This document shows, piece by piece, positions 52,781 through 61,881 of a DNA stretch of 64,000 nt; position 1 is the stretch's first letter; each line of letters begins with the position of its first letter. Source of the stretch: Hydrogenophaga sp. (lineage in GTDB: Bacteria; Pseudomonadota; Gammaproteobacteria; Burkholderiales; Burkholderiaceae_C); NCBI RefSeq assembly GCF_030651625.1, contig NZ_JAUSCF010000017.1:1-64000 (forward strand), read 5' to 3'. A model generated the notes under the pieces. It saw only the letters and a list, made by a program, of their open reading frames with translations, had not been told where the DNA came from and ran no database searches. The translations under genes were made by a program, and so were the position numbers.

Positions 52781-53824
52781 GTGACCCACACCGCCAGTAA
52801 CGCCGAACTGGTTTTCGCCTACCTGAGCCATGCGCGCGTGGAGAAGCGCCTTGCCGATCGCACGCTGGCGCTTTACGCCCTGGACCTGGACAAGCTGACC
52901 GACAAAGTGTCGGAAGCCGGGCTTTCATTGACCGAAGTGCAAAACACCCACATCCGGCGCTGGGTGGCCCAGATGCACAGCGGCGGGCGCAGTCCGCGAG
53001 GCATCGCAATGATTCTCTCGGGATGGCGTGGCCTGTTCCACTGGATGGGACGGCAGGGCCTGATCGACCACAACCCGGTACAGGACGTGCGCGCGCCCAA
53101 AGCGGGCAAACCGTTGCCCAAGGCACTCGGTGTGGACGAGTCGGTGCAACTGGCGGCATTTGTGGCCGAGACAGACTCGCCCGCACTGGAGGCTCGCGAT
53201 CGGTGCATCACCGAATTGCTGTACGGATGCGGTCTGCGCATTGGTGAGCTGGTCGGGCTGGATGTTCAGGCTGGCCCGAATGCGAGAGGCTGGATCGACC
53301 TGCCCGATGGTGAAGCCCATGTGCTGGGCAAGGGCGCCAAACGCCGCAGTGTGCCGGTGGGTAGCGCTGCCTTGCAGGCGTTGGCCTTGTGGCTGGAAGC
53401 GCGCAAGACCTGGCTGGGGCCGCAAGCGAGCGATTCGCAGGCGCTTTTTGTTGGCGCCCGCGGTCAGCGCCTGACGCCGCAGCACATCCGCGTGAGACTC
53501 AAACGCCGCTCCCGGCTTGCCGGCCTTGCCACGCCGGTGCATCCGCACATGTTGCGTCATTCTTTTGCCAGCCATGTGCTGCAATCCAGTGGCGACCTGC
53601 GGGCCGTGCAGGAACTGCTGGGTCACGCCAGCATCAGCACCACGCAGGTCTATACCCGGCTGGACTTCCAGCATCTGGCCAAGGTTTACGATGCATCACA
53701 TCCTCGCGCATCGCTGAAGGGGAAGGGGGATTTGCTGTCGACTGAGAGCACAGAGGACGATGTGACCGATTTGAACGCGAAAGCTCGCTCGCCGGACACA
53801 CCCGCAAGGCCCCGCAACCGATAG
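52781..53824 (+). CDS. xerC: Tyrosine recombinase XerC
   Basis: This 347-residue recombinase has a SAM-like core-binding domain (about 1-100) and a catalytic domain with the full set of residues: Arg153 (YGCGLRIGEL), Lys184 (LGKGAKRR), His256 and Arg259 (HMLRHSF), His282 (LLGHASIS) and Tyr291 (VYTRLD). It resolves chromosome dimers at dif with XerD. The start is GTG 52781; TTG 52760 is an alternative. The C-terminal 45 residues after the Tyr (Ser/Asp/Arg-rich) are longer than usual. Its position after dapF-DUF484 rules out a phage integrase reading. Confidence 0.92.
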   Translation: MTHTASNAELVFAYLSHARVEKRLADRTLALYALDLDKLTDKVSEAGLSLTEVQNTHIRRWVAQMHSGGRSPRGIAMILSGWRGLFHWMGRQGLIDHNPVQDVRAPKAGKPLPKALGVDESVQLAAFVAETDSPALEARDRCITELLYGCGLRIGELVGLDVQAGPNARGWIDLPDGEAHVLGKGAKRRSVPVGSAALQALALWLEARKTWLGPQASDSQALFVGARGQRLTPQHIRVRLKRRSRLAGLATPVHPHMLRHSFASHVLQSSGDLRAVQELLGHASISTTQVYTRLDFQHLAKVYDASHPRASLKGKGDLLSTESTEDDVTDLNAKARSPDTPARPRNR

Positions 53825-53943
53825 ATAGGAAATATGGGCAGTTCGCCGGCGAATCCGGGGGTATTCCCGCTGTCTTGCAAACGCCGCCTCCCGATAATCT
53901 ACATATAAGCAAGTTGTTGTATTCCAATCTCCAGGAGAATCCC

Positions 53944-54378
53944 ATGCCCAAGCTGTTTACGTTCTTCAAATCTCTTTTCGTTGTCGCGGTGCTTGCCACG
54001 TCGGCTCAGGCTCAATCGCAAGAGGCCATCAAGGTCGTCTACCACATGAGCGAAGGCATCCCCCAGGCCTCCAGGGCCGTCAACAACATCCGCAACCACC
54101 TGGCGGCGGACCCGACCGCCAAAATCGTGGTGGTCACGCACGGGCTTGGCATCGACTTCCTGTTGGAGGGTGCCACCAACCAGATGGACCAGCCGTTTGC
54201 CGGCGCCATCGGTGATCTTGCGGCCAAAGGCGTCGAGTTCCGCGTGTGCAACAACACCCTTGTCTCCCGCAAGATCGACGCGGCCAAAGTCGCCATGGAG
54301 GCCAAGGTGATTCCTTCGGGGGTGGCCGAAGTGGCCAGGCTGCAAGCGCGCGAGGGATTCGTCTACCTTCGCCCCTGA
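53944..54378 (+). CDS. Exported DsrE-like protein
   Basis: This 144-residue protein has a signal peptide (MPKLFTFFKSLFVVAVLATS, cleaved after AQA) and a DsrE/DsrF-like alpha/beta fold: IKVVYHMSEG, NNIRNHLAADPTAKIVVVTH, DLAAKGVEFRVCNNTL and VIPSGVAEVARLQAREGFVY. The single Cys in RVCNNTL is at the position of reactive Cys in sulfur-carrier relatives. AGGAGA precedes ATG 53944. Periplasmic DsrE-like proteins may bind sulfur or electron carriers; the role here is unknown. Confidence 0.75.
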   Translation: MPKLFTFFKSLFVVAVLATSAQAQSQEAIKVVYHMSEGIPQASRAVNNIRNHLAADPTAKIVVVTHGLGIDFLLEGATNQMDQPFAGAIGDLAAKGVEFRVCNNTLVSRKIDAAKVAMEAKVIPSGVAEVARLQAREGFVYLRP

Positions 54379-54550
54379 GCCCAGGAAGCACGCATCGCTC
54401 CGCCGCACGGGATTTTCTGGCAAAGGCCGGCGGATCGGTCTGTCCGCTCCTTTCGTGAGGCCATGGGAGCCAGCACTCCAATGGCATGGCGGGTCGAATA
54501 CACTCCCCGGCTGCGCACCGCCCCATTTGCACGTCTGAACGCCGCCTGCC

Positions 54551-55615
54551 ATGTCCCTCATTCCTGCCACCATCCTCACCGGTTTTCTCGGCTCCGGAAA
54601 GACCACTTTGCTCAAGCGCGTGCTCAGTGAGGCCCATGGGCAGAAGATTGCGGTGATCGAGAACGAGTTCGGCGAAGAGAACATCGACAATGAAATCCTG
54701 GTGGCCGACACCACGGAGAACATCATCCAGATGAGCAACGGGTGCATCTGCTGCACCATTCGGGACGACTTGCGCGCCACCCTGCAGGACCTGGCACAGA
54801 AAAAACGCAAAGGCGAGCTGGATTTCGAGCGCGTGGTGATCGAGACCACGGGCCTGGCCGATCCTGGCCCGGTGGCGCAGACCTTCTTCATGGACGACGA
54901 GGTCGCCGAGCAATATCTGCTCGATGCGATCATCACCCTGGTCGACGCCAAGCACGCGGCCCAGCAATTGAACGACCGCCAGGAAGCCCGTCGTCAGGTG
55001 GGTTTCGCGGACCAGGTGTTCATCAGCAAGGCCGACCTGGTGGAGCCGGGCGAGGTCGATGCCCTGATTCACCGACTCAAGCACATGAACCCGCGCGCCC
55101 CCATGCGCGCGGTGCATTTTGGCGAAGTGGCGATCAAGGACGTGTTCGATCTGCGCGGCTTCAACCTCAACGCCAAACTCGACATTGATCCCGACTTTCT
55201 CAAGACCGATGATGGGCATGACCATGAGCATCACGACCACGATCATGCCCACGGGGAGCACTGTGACCATCCTTCCCACCATGGCGACGGCGGACACGGG
55301 CATCACCACCACCACGATGACGACGTGAAGAGTTTTGTTTACCGGGCCACCAGGCCGTTCAACCCGGCCAAGCTCGAAGACTTCCTTGGCGCCATCGTGC
55401 AGGTGTATGGTCCGCGCATGCTGCGCTACAAGGGGGTGCTTGACATGGAAGGCACCGACCGCAAGGTGATTTTCCAGGGAGTGCACCAACTCATGGGCAG
55501 CGACCTGGGTCCTGCCTGGGCGGATGGCGAACCCCGGACCAGCAAGATGGTTTTCATCGGGCTCGATCTTCCCAAGGACATTCTGGTCCAGGGGCTTGAT
55601 CAGTCGCTTGTTTGA
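54551..55615 (+). CDS. CobW/ZNG-type metal chaperone GTPase
   Basis: This 354-residue GTPase has Walker A TGFLGSGKTTLL (11-19), the metal-binding CICC motif (SNGCICCTIR, Cys65, 67, 68), switch-like IETTGLADPGPV, and NKxD-type SKADLV. A His-rich segment (about 221-258; more than 15 His among Asp and Gly) separates it from the C-terminal CobW domain (VKSFVYRATRPFNPAKLEDF). Such proteins insert zinc or cobalt into client enzymes. No zinc-uptake regulator site was seen in the upstream 172 bp. Confidence 0.88.
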   Translation: MSLIPATILTGFLGSGKTTLLKRVLSEAHGQKIAVIENEFGEENIDNEILVADTTENIIQMSNGCICCTIRDDLRATLQDLAQKKRKGELDFERVVIETTGLADPGPVAQTFFMDDEVAEQYLLDAIITLVDAKHAAQQLNDRQEARRQVGFADQVFISKADLVEPGEVDALIHRLKHMNPRAPMRAVHFGEVAIKDVFDLRGFNLNAKLDIDPDFLKTDDGHDHEHHDHDHAHGEHCDHPSHHGDGGHGHHHHHDDDVKSFVYRATRPFNPAKLEDFLGAIVQVYGPRMLRYKGVLDMEGTDRKVIFQGVHQLMGSDLGPAWADGEPRTSKMVFIGLDLPKDILVQGLDQSLV

Positions 55616-55924
55616 TCCCATTCGACCGCCTGGCCATCACCAAACGAACCAGGACTGACCGTGTTGTTTGTCTCGCTTCTCCAACGATTGGGTTTTCCTG
55701 CTGGCAAGGCGTCGACTTCGCGAGACGCAGCTTCGTTACAATCGCGCCCCAAGATTGCAGTCCAGCCCGGTCGGGTGTCGCCAGAGGTTCAGCGCCATTC
55801 CAAAGCAGGTATAACAACGTCAACGCCGGCCCGTCCGGCCAGCGGTGCGGCGCGAAAGACCCCGGTCTCAGCTTCTCACCTGCCCGAAGACCGAGCATTG
55901 TCAGGATCTGAGAGGAGACCCGTT
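55616..55924 (+). other. Leader region upstream of dksA
   Basis: No gene is supported here. The frame of dksA is open back to 55661, but the segment lacks DksA-like sequence and a good ribosome binding site stands before GTG 55925. TACAAT at 55737-55742 is a possible -10 element, which would give a roughly 180-nt untranslated leader. Confidence 0.4.
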
Positions 55925-57046
55925 GTGAAAGCCCCGGCCACCAGGACAGCCAAAACCGCCCAACCGACCGCGTCGGGGGCCAAAGGCCGTCCGTCAGCAG
56001 CCGCGTCCGCTGGAAAAACGGGCGCCAAGCTGGCGTCGCCTGCCAAGGCGAAGGCTTCAAAGCCCTCTGCCTCCGCTGTGACAACTGGCAAGAATGCGTC
56101 TGTATCCAAACCGCCAGCCAAAAAGGTCGCCGTGAAAACCGTGAGCAAGGCTGTCCCAAAGGCGGCGGCCAAGGTCATTCCCAAATCAGCGAACAAGCCA
56201 GCCAGCCAGGCAGCACCAAGCCGACCCGCCGCCAAGGCGCCGATCAAGGTTGCGACCAAGGCGCCACCCAAAGGCTCCAGTCCCCAGAAACCGGCCATCC
56301 AAAAGCCATCCAGTCCACCCGTGGTGGCTTCCAAACCCAACGTGCCGACCAAACCGCCTGTGCCATCAACAACCGAGAAACGTGCGCCCGCGCCCGCCAA
56401 AGCCGCTGTGGCGCCCACCCCGATCGAGCCCACGCCGCGGCCATTGGGCAAACGCGCCGCCAAGAAGGTGATGATGGAGCAGATGACGCAGGCTGCCGTG
56501 GTACCCACCCACGCACCCGATGCCGCCAAGGCGACCTTTTCCACCATGAACGAACGTGCCGTAATGACTCCTCCCGTGCCCTCATCCATCCAGAAAGACC
56601 CCAAGCGGGCCAACAACTGGAAAAGCCTGTCTGTTGACAAGTTGACGGACCAGGACGTGCAGGCCATGCCCGACAGCGAGTACATGAACGATGTGCAACT
56701 CGCATTTTTCAGGCTCAAGCTCACCCAGCTCAAGGCCGACATGCTGGCCAATGCCGGTGAGACCACCGAGCATTTGCGCGAAGACACCGTGGTTGTGCCC
56801 GACCCGGCAGACCGGGCCACGATCGAAGAAGAGCACGCGCTTGAGCTGCGCACGCGTGACCGCGAACGAAAGCTGCTCAAGAAAATCGAGCAGGCCATTG
56901 GCCGAATCGACTCGGGCGACTACGGGTATTGTGAGGAGACGGGCGAAGCCATCGGCGTAGGCCGTCTGATGGCTCGTCCCACCGCCAGCCTTTCGCTGGA
57001 GGCACAGCAGCGACGCGAGCTCAAGCAAAAAATGTTTGGCGATTGA
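55925..57046 (+). CDS. dksA: RNA polymerase-binding factor DksA with long Lys/Ala/Pro N-terminus
   Basis: The start is GTG 55925, placed 6 nt after AGGAGA. The protein has 373 residues; typical DksA has about 150. Residues 1-225 are a low-complexity Lys/Ala/Pro/Ser tract, histone-H1-like in composition. The core follows: NNWKSLSVDKLTDQDVQAMP, a coiled coil with the tip motif PDPADRAT (Asp293, Asp296, Ala298), and the C-terminal GYCEETGEAIGVGRLMARP. The four-Cys zinc finger is reduced to C-x2-T-x17-S-x2-A (only Cys336 left). DksA works with ppGpp in the RNA polymerase secondary channel. Confidence 0.9.
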   Translation: MKAPATRTAKTAQPTASGAKGRPSAAASAGKTGAKLASPAKAKASKPSASAVTTGKNASVSKPPAKKVAVKTVSKAVPKAAAKVIPKSANKPASQAAPSRPAAKAPIKVATKAPPKGSSPQKPAIQKPSSPPVVASKPNVPTKPPVPSTTEKRAPAPAKAAVAPTPIEPTPRPLGKRAAKKVMMEQMTQAAVVPTHAPDAAKATFSTMNERAVMTPPVPSSIQKDPKRANNWKSLSVDKLTDQDVQAMPDSEYMNDVQLAFFRLKLTQLKADMLANAGETTEHLREDTVVVPDPADRATIEEEHALELRTRDRERKLLKKIEQAIGRIDSGDYGYCEETGEAIGVGRLMARPTASLSLEAQQRRELKQKMFGD

Positions 57047-57097
57047 TTTTGCCTTCGCATTGCGCTTTTTCCACACGTTCAACATTCTTCACCTGAC

Positions 57098-58966
57098 ATG
57101 GCCAAGGACGATTCCAACGGCGGCTTTCTGTCCAAGGTGGTGAAGTTTGTCCGGCATCCGACCACCAGCTGGTCGGATCTGGACACGCGATCTGCCGATC
57201 GCGAAAGCGAATACAGCAAGGCCGCACTCAAGGAAATGATTGAGCGCAAGCGCCGCAACGACTTCGTGCGCAAGCGTGAATTCGACATGCTGCGCAAGAT
57301 CCGCAGCCGTGAGGCTTCGGGGGCCGAAGGGCCGGGTGTACGTCCCTCATTCTTCCAGAGCAGCCTGCCGTCCAAGCCGGACGACCGGGCCATGACCTTG
57401 AAGAAGATCGACGAAATCGAAGCCCAGATGTCGATGCAGTGGTGGAAAACCAAAGGGCCCGACTCATCGGCCACAGGTTCCAGCCTCAACAGTGGGGGCA
57501 ACGCAGCCGGTAGCGCACCGCAGGAGTTGGCTGCCAATCCTGGATTCAAGGCAGCTCCGCCGGATCCGGAGGCCCTTCGCAGACGCCAACAGTACAAAGA
57601 AACAGAGCCTTCGAATCTGCCAACGACCAGTGCCGGGCTTGATCCATTGGTTGCCGGTTCGCCACCTGTGCCGCCGCCCGAGATGCCGGTCGTGCAGCCT
57701 CAAGAGGCCGTGCTTCATGCACGTGACAGCGAGTCCACAACTCAGGAAAGGCAGGGCACTTCGATTTCGCCCGTCACTCGGACCGGGTTGATGGCTCCGG
57801 CCAAGCCGAGCACCGGATCGGAGGCCAAGCCCGCTTTTTCCGCTTCGCACTTTTTTGCATTGGATGTGCAGGAAATCGTCCAGGACCCCGAGGTGGAAGA
57901 GGCGGCCATCCGATTCGCCAATGGGGATGACGCAGGCGCGGAGCAGGGATTGCTGGAGGTTCTGGGTGACGGTGGTGCCCGTGTCGAACAGCAGGATGAC
58001 TGGCTCGCGCTGTTTGATCTGTACCGGGCCACGGGACAGTTGGCGCCATTTGAGAGTCAGGCAGTTGATTTCGTGAATCGCTTCAGTCGTTCTGCACCCC
58101 AGTGGTTCGACATGCCCGACTTGGTCACCAAGCTGTCGGGAAAGAAGTACACACCGTCTGCAAGCTCGGGCAGGGCTGCCTGGGTGTGTGATGCCGAAGT
58201 CGATGCCCACGCAGTGGGCACGCTGCAGAATGTTCTCCTGCGGGTACCGCAACCCTGGGTGCTGGACTGGTCGCAGATCGAGGCCATGGACAACAAGGCG
58301 GCGAAAGCTCTGTTGGGCGTCTTTACGCTGTGGGGTGACCAGGAGGTGGAGTTGCGCTTCCTCGGTTCTTCGAGCTTGCGTGAACTCCTGAAGAATCTGA
58401 CACCTTCCGGTCGACGCGATGTTGAGCAACTCTGGTGGGAGTTGCGTCTCGCTGTGCTGCGTGTCATGAATCGCGCTGATGAGTTCGAGCTCACCGCACT
58501 GGATTTCTGTGTGACCTACGAAGTCTCGCCTCCCGGGTGGGAGCAGCCCCAGTGTCACTTTCGCTCGGTGAGCCAGAAGGTCGATGAAAGTGGTCAATCG
58601 GTGCTGGGTGAGGTACAGATGGAGCAGGTGGCCTCAGGGTATCCAGGTGACTCGGTGCAAGACAGCCAGAACTCGGAATTCAATCAGGTGGGCTTGGTGG
58701 AGCTTTCTGGCGAAATCCAGGGCGATCCGCAAGCCACTCTGGAAGCCCTGGAGCGGCGGCTGAAAGGGGCCGATGTGATGATCATCTCCTGTCGCAACCT
58801 CATCAGGGTGGATTTCTCGGCTGCCGGCACGTTGCTCAACTGGGTGTCGGGTCACTATGCGCAAGGGCGGGCGGTGCAATTCGTTGATGCACACCGTTTG
58901 GTGTCGGCTTTTTTCCACGTGATCGGTATCACCGAGTACGCCAAAGTGGTTGTTCGGAACGATTGA
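57098..58966 (+). CDS. STAS-domain protein conserved upstream of hslVU
   Basis: This 622-residue protein has a basic/charged N-terminus (FVRHPTTSWSDLD, EMIERKRRNDFVRKREFDML), a disordered middle (about 120-245) and a C-terminal half with two anti-sigma-antagonist STAS-like modules: one around QPWVLDWSQIEAMDNKAAKA and the other around GADVMIISCRNLIRVDFSAA. No kinase or phosphatase partner is adjacent. Large proteins of this architecture occur between dksA and hslV in Burkholderiales; the role is unknown. Confidence 0.78.
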   Translation: MAKDDSNGGFLSKVVKFVRHPTTSWSDLDTRSADRESEYSKAALKEMIERKRRNDFVRKREFDMLRKIRSREASGAEGPGVRPSFFQSSLPSKPDDRAMTLKKIDEIEAQMSMQWWKTKGPDSSATGSSLNSGGNAAGSAPQELAANPGFKAAPPDPEALRRRQQYKETEPSNLPTTSAGLDPLVAGSPPVPPPEMPVVQPQEAVLHARDSESTTQERQGTSISPVTRTGLMAPAKPSTGSEAKPAFSASHFFALDVQEIVQDPEVEEAAIRFANGDDAGAEQGLLEVLGDGGARVEQQDDWLALFDLYRATGQLAPFESQAVDFVNRFSRSAPQWFDMPDLVTKLSGKKYTPSASSGRAAWVCDAEVDAHAVGTLQNVLLRVPQPWVLDWSQIEAMDNKAAKALLGVFTLWGDQEVELRFLGSSSLRELLKNLTPSGRRDVEQLWWELRLAVLRVMNRADEFELTALDFCVTYEVSPPGWEQPQCHFRSVSQKVDESGQSVLGEVQMEQVASGYPGDSVQDSQNSEFNQVGLVELSGEIQGDPQATLEALERRLKGADVMIISCRNLIRVDFSAAGTLLNWVSGHYAQGRAVQFVDAHRLVSAFFHVIGITEYAKVVVRND

Positions 58967-59018
58967 CCCAGCGTCGCCGCTTGCGGCGTGACCTTCTTCG
59001 CGAGCCGGCACAGGTACA

Positions 59019-59040
59019 CCCTTCCGAGCTTGTCGAAGGG
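59019..59040. repeat. Small palindromic repeat with GAGCTTGTCGAAGGG core
   Basis: CCCTTCCGAGCTTGTCGAAGGG can fold as CCCTT/AAGGG with an inner CGA/TCG stem. The GAGCTTGTCGAAGGG core is a very widespread intergenic repeat in proteobacteria. It sits in the gap between the STAS gene and hslV, before the heat-shock promoter. Confidence 0.6.
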
Positions 59041-59075
59041 CCGCTCCGTGGCATTGCCCTTCGTCCACTTCCCGG

Positions 59076-59103
59076 CTTGACATCAAGCTGACCATCCCCA
59101 TCT
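59076..59103 (+). promoter_or_regulatory. Sigma-32 (RpoH) promoter of hslVU
   Basis: CTTGACA, 13 bp, then CCCCATCT matches the heat-shock consensus CTTGAAA-N11-16-CCCCATNT in all -10 positions and six of seven -35 positions. The start site should fall near 59109-59111, only 2-4 nt before the hslV ATG at 59113, so the transcript would be almost leaderless. No Shine-Dalgarno sequence is present before hslV, in keeping with that. Confidence 0.8.
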
Positions 59104-59112
59104 CCCATATCT

Positions 59113-59658
59113 ATGGAATCATTTCACGGAACCACCATTGTTTGCGTGCGCCGCCAGACCCCCGAGGGTGTGCAGGTGGCCATCGGAGGCGACGGTCAGG
59201 TCACGCTGGGCCATATCGTGGTCAAGGGCACTGCGCGCAAGGTGCGCAAGCTGTACCGGGATCAGGTGCTGGCCGGATTTGCGGGCGCCACTGCCGACGC
59301 CTTCACGCTCTTCGAGCGCTTTGAAGCCAAGCTGGAGAAGCACCAGGGGCACCTGGTGCGGGCGGCGATCGAGCTCACCCGGGACTGGCGGACCGATCGC
59401 GTGCTGCGGCGCCTGGAGGCCATGCTCGCCGTGGCTGACAAGACCGCGTCGCTGATCATCACTGGCAACGGCGATGTGCTCGAACCCGAGCACGGCATCG
59501 TGGCGATCGGTTCGGGTGGTGCCTATGCGCAGGCGGCCGCCAAGGCCCTGATTGACCACACCGAACTGAGCGCTGAAGATGTCGTTCGAAAGTCACTCGG
59601 CATTGCCGGCGAGTTGTGCATCTACACCAACATGAACCACACCATCGAGACCTTGTGA
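59113..59658 (+). CDS. hslV: ATP-dependent protease subunit HslV
   Basis: This 181-residue proteasome-like peptidase has the N-terminal [14 protein letters not shown]: removal of the first six residues would expose the catalytic Thr7. [31 protein letters not shown] and [14 protein letters not shown] complete the family pattern. It degrades unfolded proteins with HslU. The propeptide is longer than the single Met in E. coli, but the FHGTTIV form is usual in betaproteobacteria. Confidence 0.96.
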   Translation: MESFHGTTIVCVRRQTPEGVQVAIGGDGQVTLGHIVVKGTARKVRKLYRDQVLAGFAGATADAFTLFERFEAKLEKHQGHLVRAAIELTRDWRTDRVLRRLEAMLAVADKTASLIITGNGDVLEPEHGIVAIGSGGAYAQAAAKALIDHTELSAEDVVRKSLGIAGELCIYTNMNHTIETL

Positions 59659-59773
59659 CGGATGCAACGCCTGCGTATTGCCTTGTGAGCGCAACAGGCA
59701 GGACGCGCAGGGTCCCCGTTCTCGATCTCCCACCTGATGCCGCGCTGCGGCTTTCTTCACACCTACCTAGCCC

Positions 59774-61114
59774 ATGTCTTCCATGACGCCTCAGGAGATC
59801 GTCTCCGAACTGGATCGATTCATCATTGGCCAAAAAGCGGCCAAGCGAGCGGTTGCCATCGCTCTGCGCAACCGTTGGCGCCGTCAGCAGGTGGATGAAA
59901 AGCTGAGGGGTGAAATCACACCCAAAAATATCCTCATGATTGGCCCGACAGGCGTCGGCAAGACCGAGATTGCCCGCCGGCTTGCCCGGCTGGCCGATGC
60001 GCCTTTCATCAAGGTGGAAGCCACCAAGTTCACCGAGGTGGGCTATGTCGGCAAGGACGTGGACGCCATCATCCGCGATCTGGCTGAAATCGCGGTCAAG
60101 CAGACTCGTGAACAGGAGATGAAAAAATTGCGCTCCCGGGCGGAAGATGCTGCTGAAGATCGCATCCTGGATGCACTGATTCCACCACCCCGCAGCGGCG
60201 CCGCAGAGGCATCGGGCGCTGTCACGCCCACCCCGGAGAGCACCGCACGACAGACCTTCCGCAAAAAGTTGCGGGAAGGTTCGCTCGATGACCGGGAAAT
60301 TGAAATCGACCTGGCCGAAGCCCGGCCGACCATGGAAATCATGGGTCCTTCGGGTATGGAGGAAATGGCGGAGCAACTGCGAGGCATGTTCAGCCAGATC
60401 GGTGCAGGCAAACGCCAGGTACGCAAGCTCAAGATCGCCGAGGCGATGAAACTGCTGATCGAGGAAGAAGCGGGCAAGCTGGTCAACGAAGAAGAGATCA
60501 AGACCCGTGCTCTGCACAACGCAGAGCAGAACGGCATTGTCTTCATCGACGAGATCGACAAGGTGGCTTCGCGCAGCGATGCGGGCGGAGCCGATGTGTC
60601 ACGCCAGGGGGTGCAACGGGACCTGTTGCCTCTGGTGGAGGGCACGACCGTGACCACCAAGTACGGCATGGTCAAGACCGATCACATCCTGTTCATTGCC
60701 AGCGGGGCCTTCCATCTCTCCAAGCCCAGCGACCTGATCCCCGAGTTGCAGGGCCGCTTTCCGATCCGGGTGGAACTGCAGTCGCTGTCTGTGGACGATT
60801 TTGAAGCCATCCTCACGCAAACCCACGCTTCACTGGTGCGGCAGTACCAGGCCCTGCTGGCCACTGAAGGTGTGACCCTGGAATTTGATGCAGAAGGGAT
60901 CCGTCGCCTGGCCCAGATCGCCTGCGATGTGAACGAGCGCACCGAAAACATCGGTGCTCGTCGCTTGTCCACGGTGATGGAGCATTTGCTGGATGAGGTC
61001 AGCTTTGATGCGGCCCGTCTGCAAGGGCAAACCATTTCGGTGGATGCAGCCTATGTGGACGGACGGCTGGGTGAACTCAGCCGCAACGAAGACCTGTCGC
61101 GCTACATCCTCTGA
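59774..61114 (+). CDS. hslU: ATP-dependent protease ATPase subunit HslU
   Basis: This 446-residue AAA+ ATPase has Walker A GPTGVGKT (57-64), Walker [11 protein letters not shown], the pore motif GYVGKDVD and the C-terminal YIL end that activates HslV. The I-domain (about 110-250) is present and carries a short Ser/Ala/Pro insert ([20 protein letters not shown]). It unfolds substrates into HslV. It lies 115 bp after hslV and is followed by a clear terminator. Confidence 0.96.
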   Translation: MSSMTPQEIVSELDRFIIGQKAAKRAVAIALRNRWRRQQVDEKLRGEITPKNILMIGPTGVGKTEIARRLARLADAPFIKVEATKFTEVGYVGKDVDAIIRDLAEIAVKQTREQEMKKLRSRAEDAAEDRILDALIPPPRSGAAEASGAVTPTPESTARQTFRKKLREGSLDDREIEIDLAEARPTMEIMGPSGMEEMAEQLRGMFSQIGAGKRQVRKLKIAEAMKLLIEEEAGKLVNEEEIKTRALHNAEQNGIVFIDEIDKVASRSDAGGADVSRQGVQRDLLPLVEGTTVTTKYGMVKTDHILFIASGAFHLSKPSDLIPELQGRFPIRVELQSLSVDDFEAILTQTHASLVRQYQALLATEGVTLEFDAEGIRRLAQIACDVNERTENIGARRLSTVMEHLLDEVSFDAARLQGQTISVDAAYVDGRLGELSRNEDLSRYIL

Positions 61115-61134
61115 GCGGTCGATTCTTCCTGCCA

Positions 61135-61168
61135 AACCGCCCATCTGATGGATGGAGCGGTTTTTTTT
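61135..61168 (+). terminator. Intrinsic terminator of hslVU
   Basis: AACCGC-CCATC-TGATG-GATGG-A-GCGGTT forms an 11-pair stem with one bulge, followed by eight T (61161-61168), 20 bp after the hslU stop. Confidence 0.9.
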
Positions 61169-61395
61169 CGCCTATGTCGATCCGGGACCCTGCACGAGGT
61201 CCGGTCGCTCCCTGACTTGTCTTTACAAATTCGCCAGACCTGCGAATTTATGAGGCATCACATGCAGAGATGGTTGTAAGTGCTTGCTTTTGCTGCATTT
61301 TTGGGCAAATTGGCTTCCAATTTCGGTGCTAAGTGGTTGATTTCATTACAAAAATTTTGACGAACTCCCCATTGCACGCTTGGGAATTCCTGATA

Positions 61396-61430
61396 AAGTG
61401 GGAAAAAGTGCAATTAAGTGGTGAAAAGTG
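61396..61430 (+). promoter_or_regulatory. MraZ operator: four AAGTG boxes at 10-bp period
   Basis: AAGTG occurs at 61396, 61406, 61416 and 61426, exactly one helical turn apart, directly upstream of mraZ; an extra AAGTGG lies at 61331. MraZ binds tandem GTG-type repeats with this spacing as a ring-shaped oligomer and represses the mra/dcw operon. The last box ends 20 bp before the mraZ start. Confidence 0.85.
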
Positions 61431-61450
61431 TCTTTTAAGGATTGATCGCA

Positions 61451-61876
61451 GTGTTCCAGGGTGCTTCATCTCTCAGTCTCGATGCCAAGGGGCGGCTCTC
61501 CGTCCCTACGCGGCATCGTGCGGCACTGAGTGTGGATGGCAGCCTGCTCACGATCACCAAACACCCTCATGGTTGCCTGATGATATTCCCCCAGCCCGCC
61601 TGGGAAGCGTTCCGCAGCCAGTTTGCGGAAATGCCCATGAATCTGCAGTGGGTGAAGCGCGTGTTTCTGGGCAATGCGATGGATCTTGAAATGGACGGGT
61701 CCGGGCGGGTGCTGATTTCGCCCGAACTGCGTCAGGCCGCAGGCATCACCAAAGATGCCATCCTGCTGGGGATGGGATCGTTCCTCGAACTCTGGGATGC
61801 TGCAACGTACGCAGAGAAGGAAGCAGAGGCCATGAAGGCCGAGATGCCGGATGTCTTGAAGGACTTTTCTTTTTGA
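61451..61876 (+). CDS. mraZ: Transcriptional regulator MraZ
   Basis: This 141-residue protein has two SpoVT-AbrB-like repeats: [20 protein letters not shown] (about 1-20) and [20 protein letters not shown] (about 70-89), each with the D-x-x-GR loop that contacts DNA. The start is GTG 61451, giving MFQGASSL as in the family; TTG 61442 is an alternative. It represses the division and cell wall cluster, and its boxes stand just upstream. Its stop overlaps a possible TTG of rsmH. Confidence 0.93.
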   Translation: MFQGASSLSLDAKGRLSVPTRHRAALSVDGSLLTITKHPHGCLMIFPQPAWEAFRSQFAEMPMNLQWVKRVFLGNAMDLEMDGSGRVLISPELRQAAGITKDAILLGMGSFLELWDAATYAEKEAEAMKAEMPDVLKDFSF

Positions 61877-61881
61877 AGGTC

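Noticed and set aside
52781-53824. Phage integrase or integron-type element
   Set aside because: The recombinase follows dapF and DUF484 in the standard housekeeping order and no att site, phage or cassette genes are near, so it is XerC.
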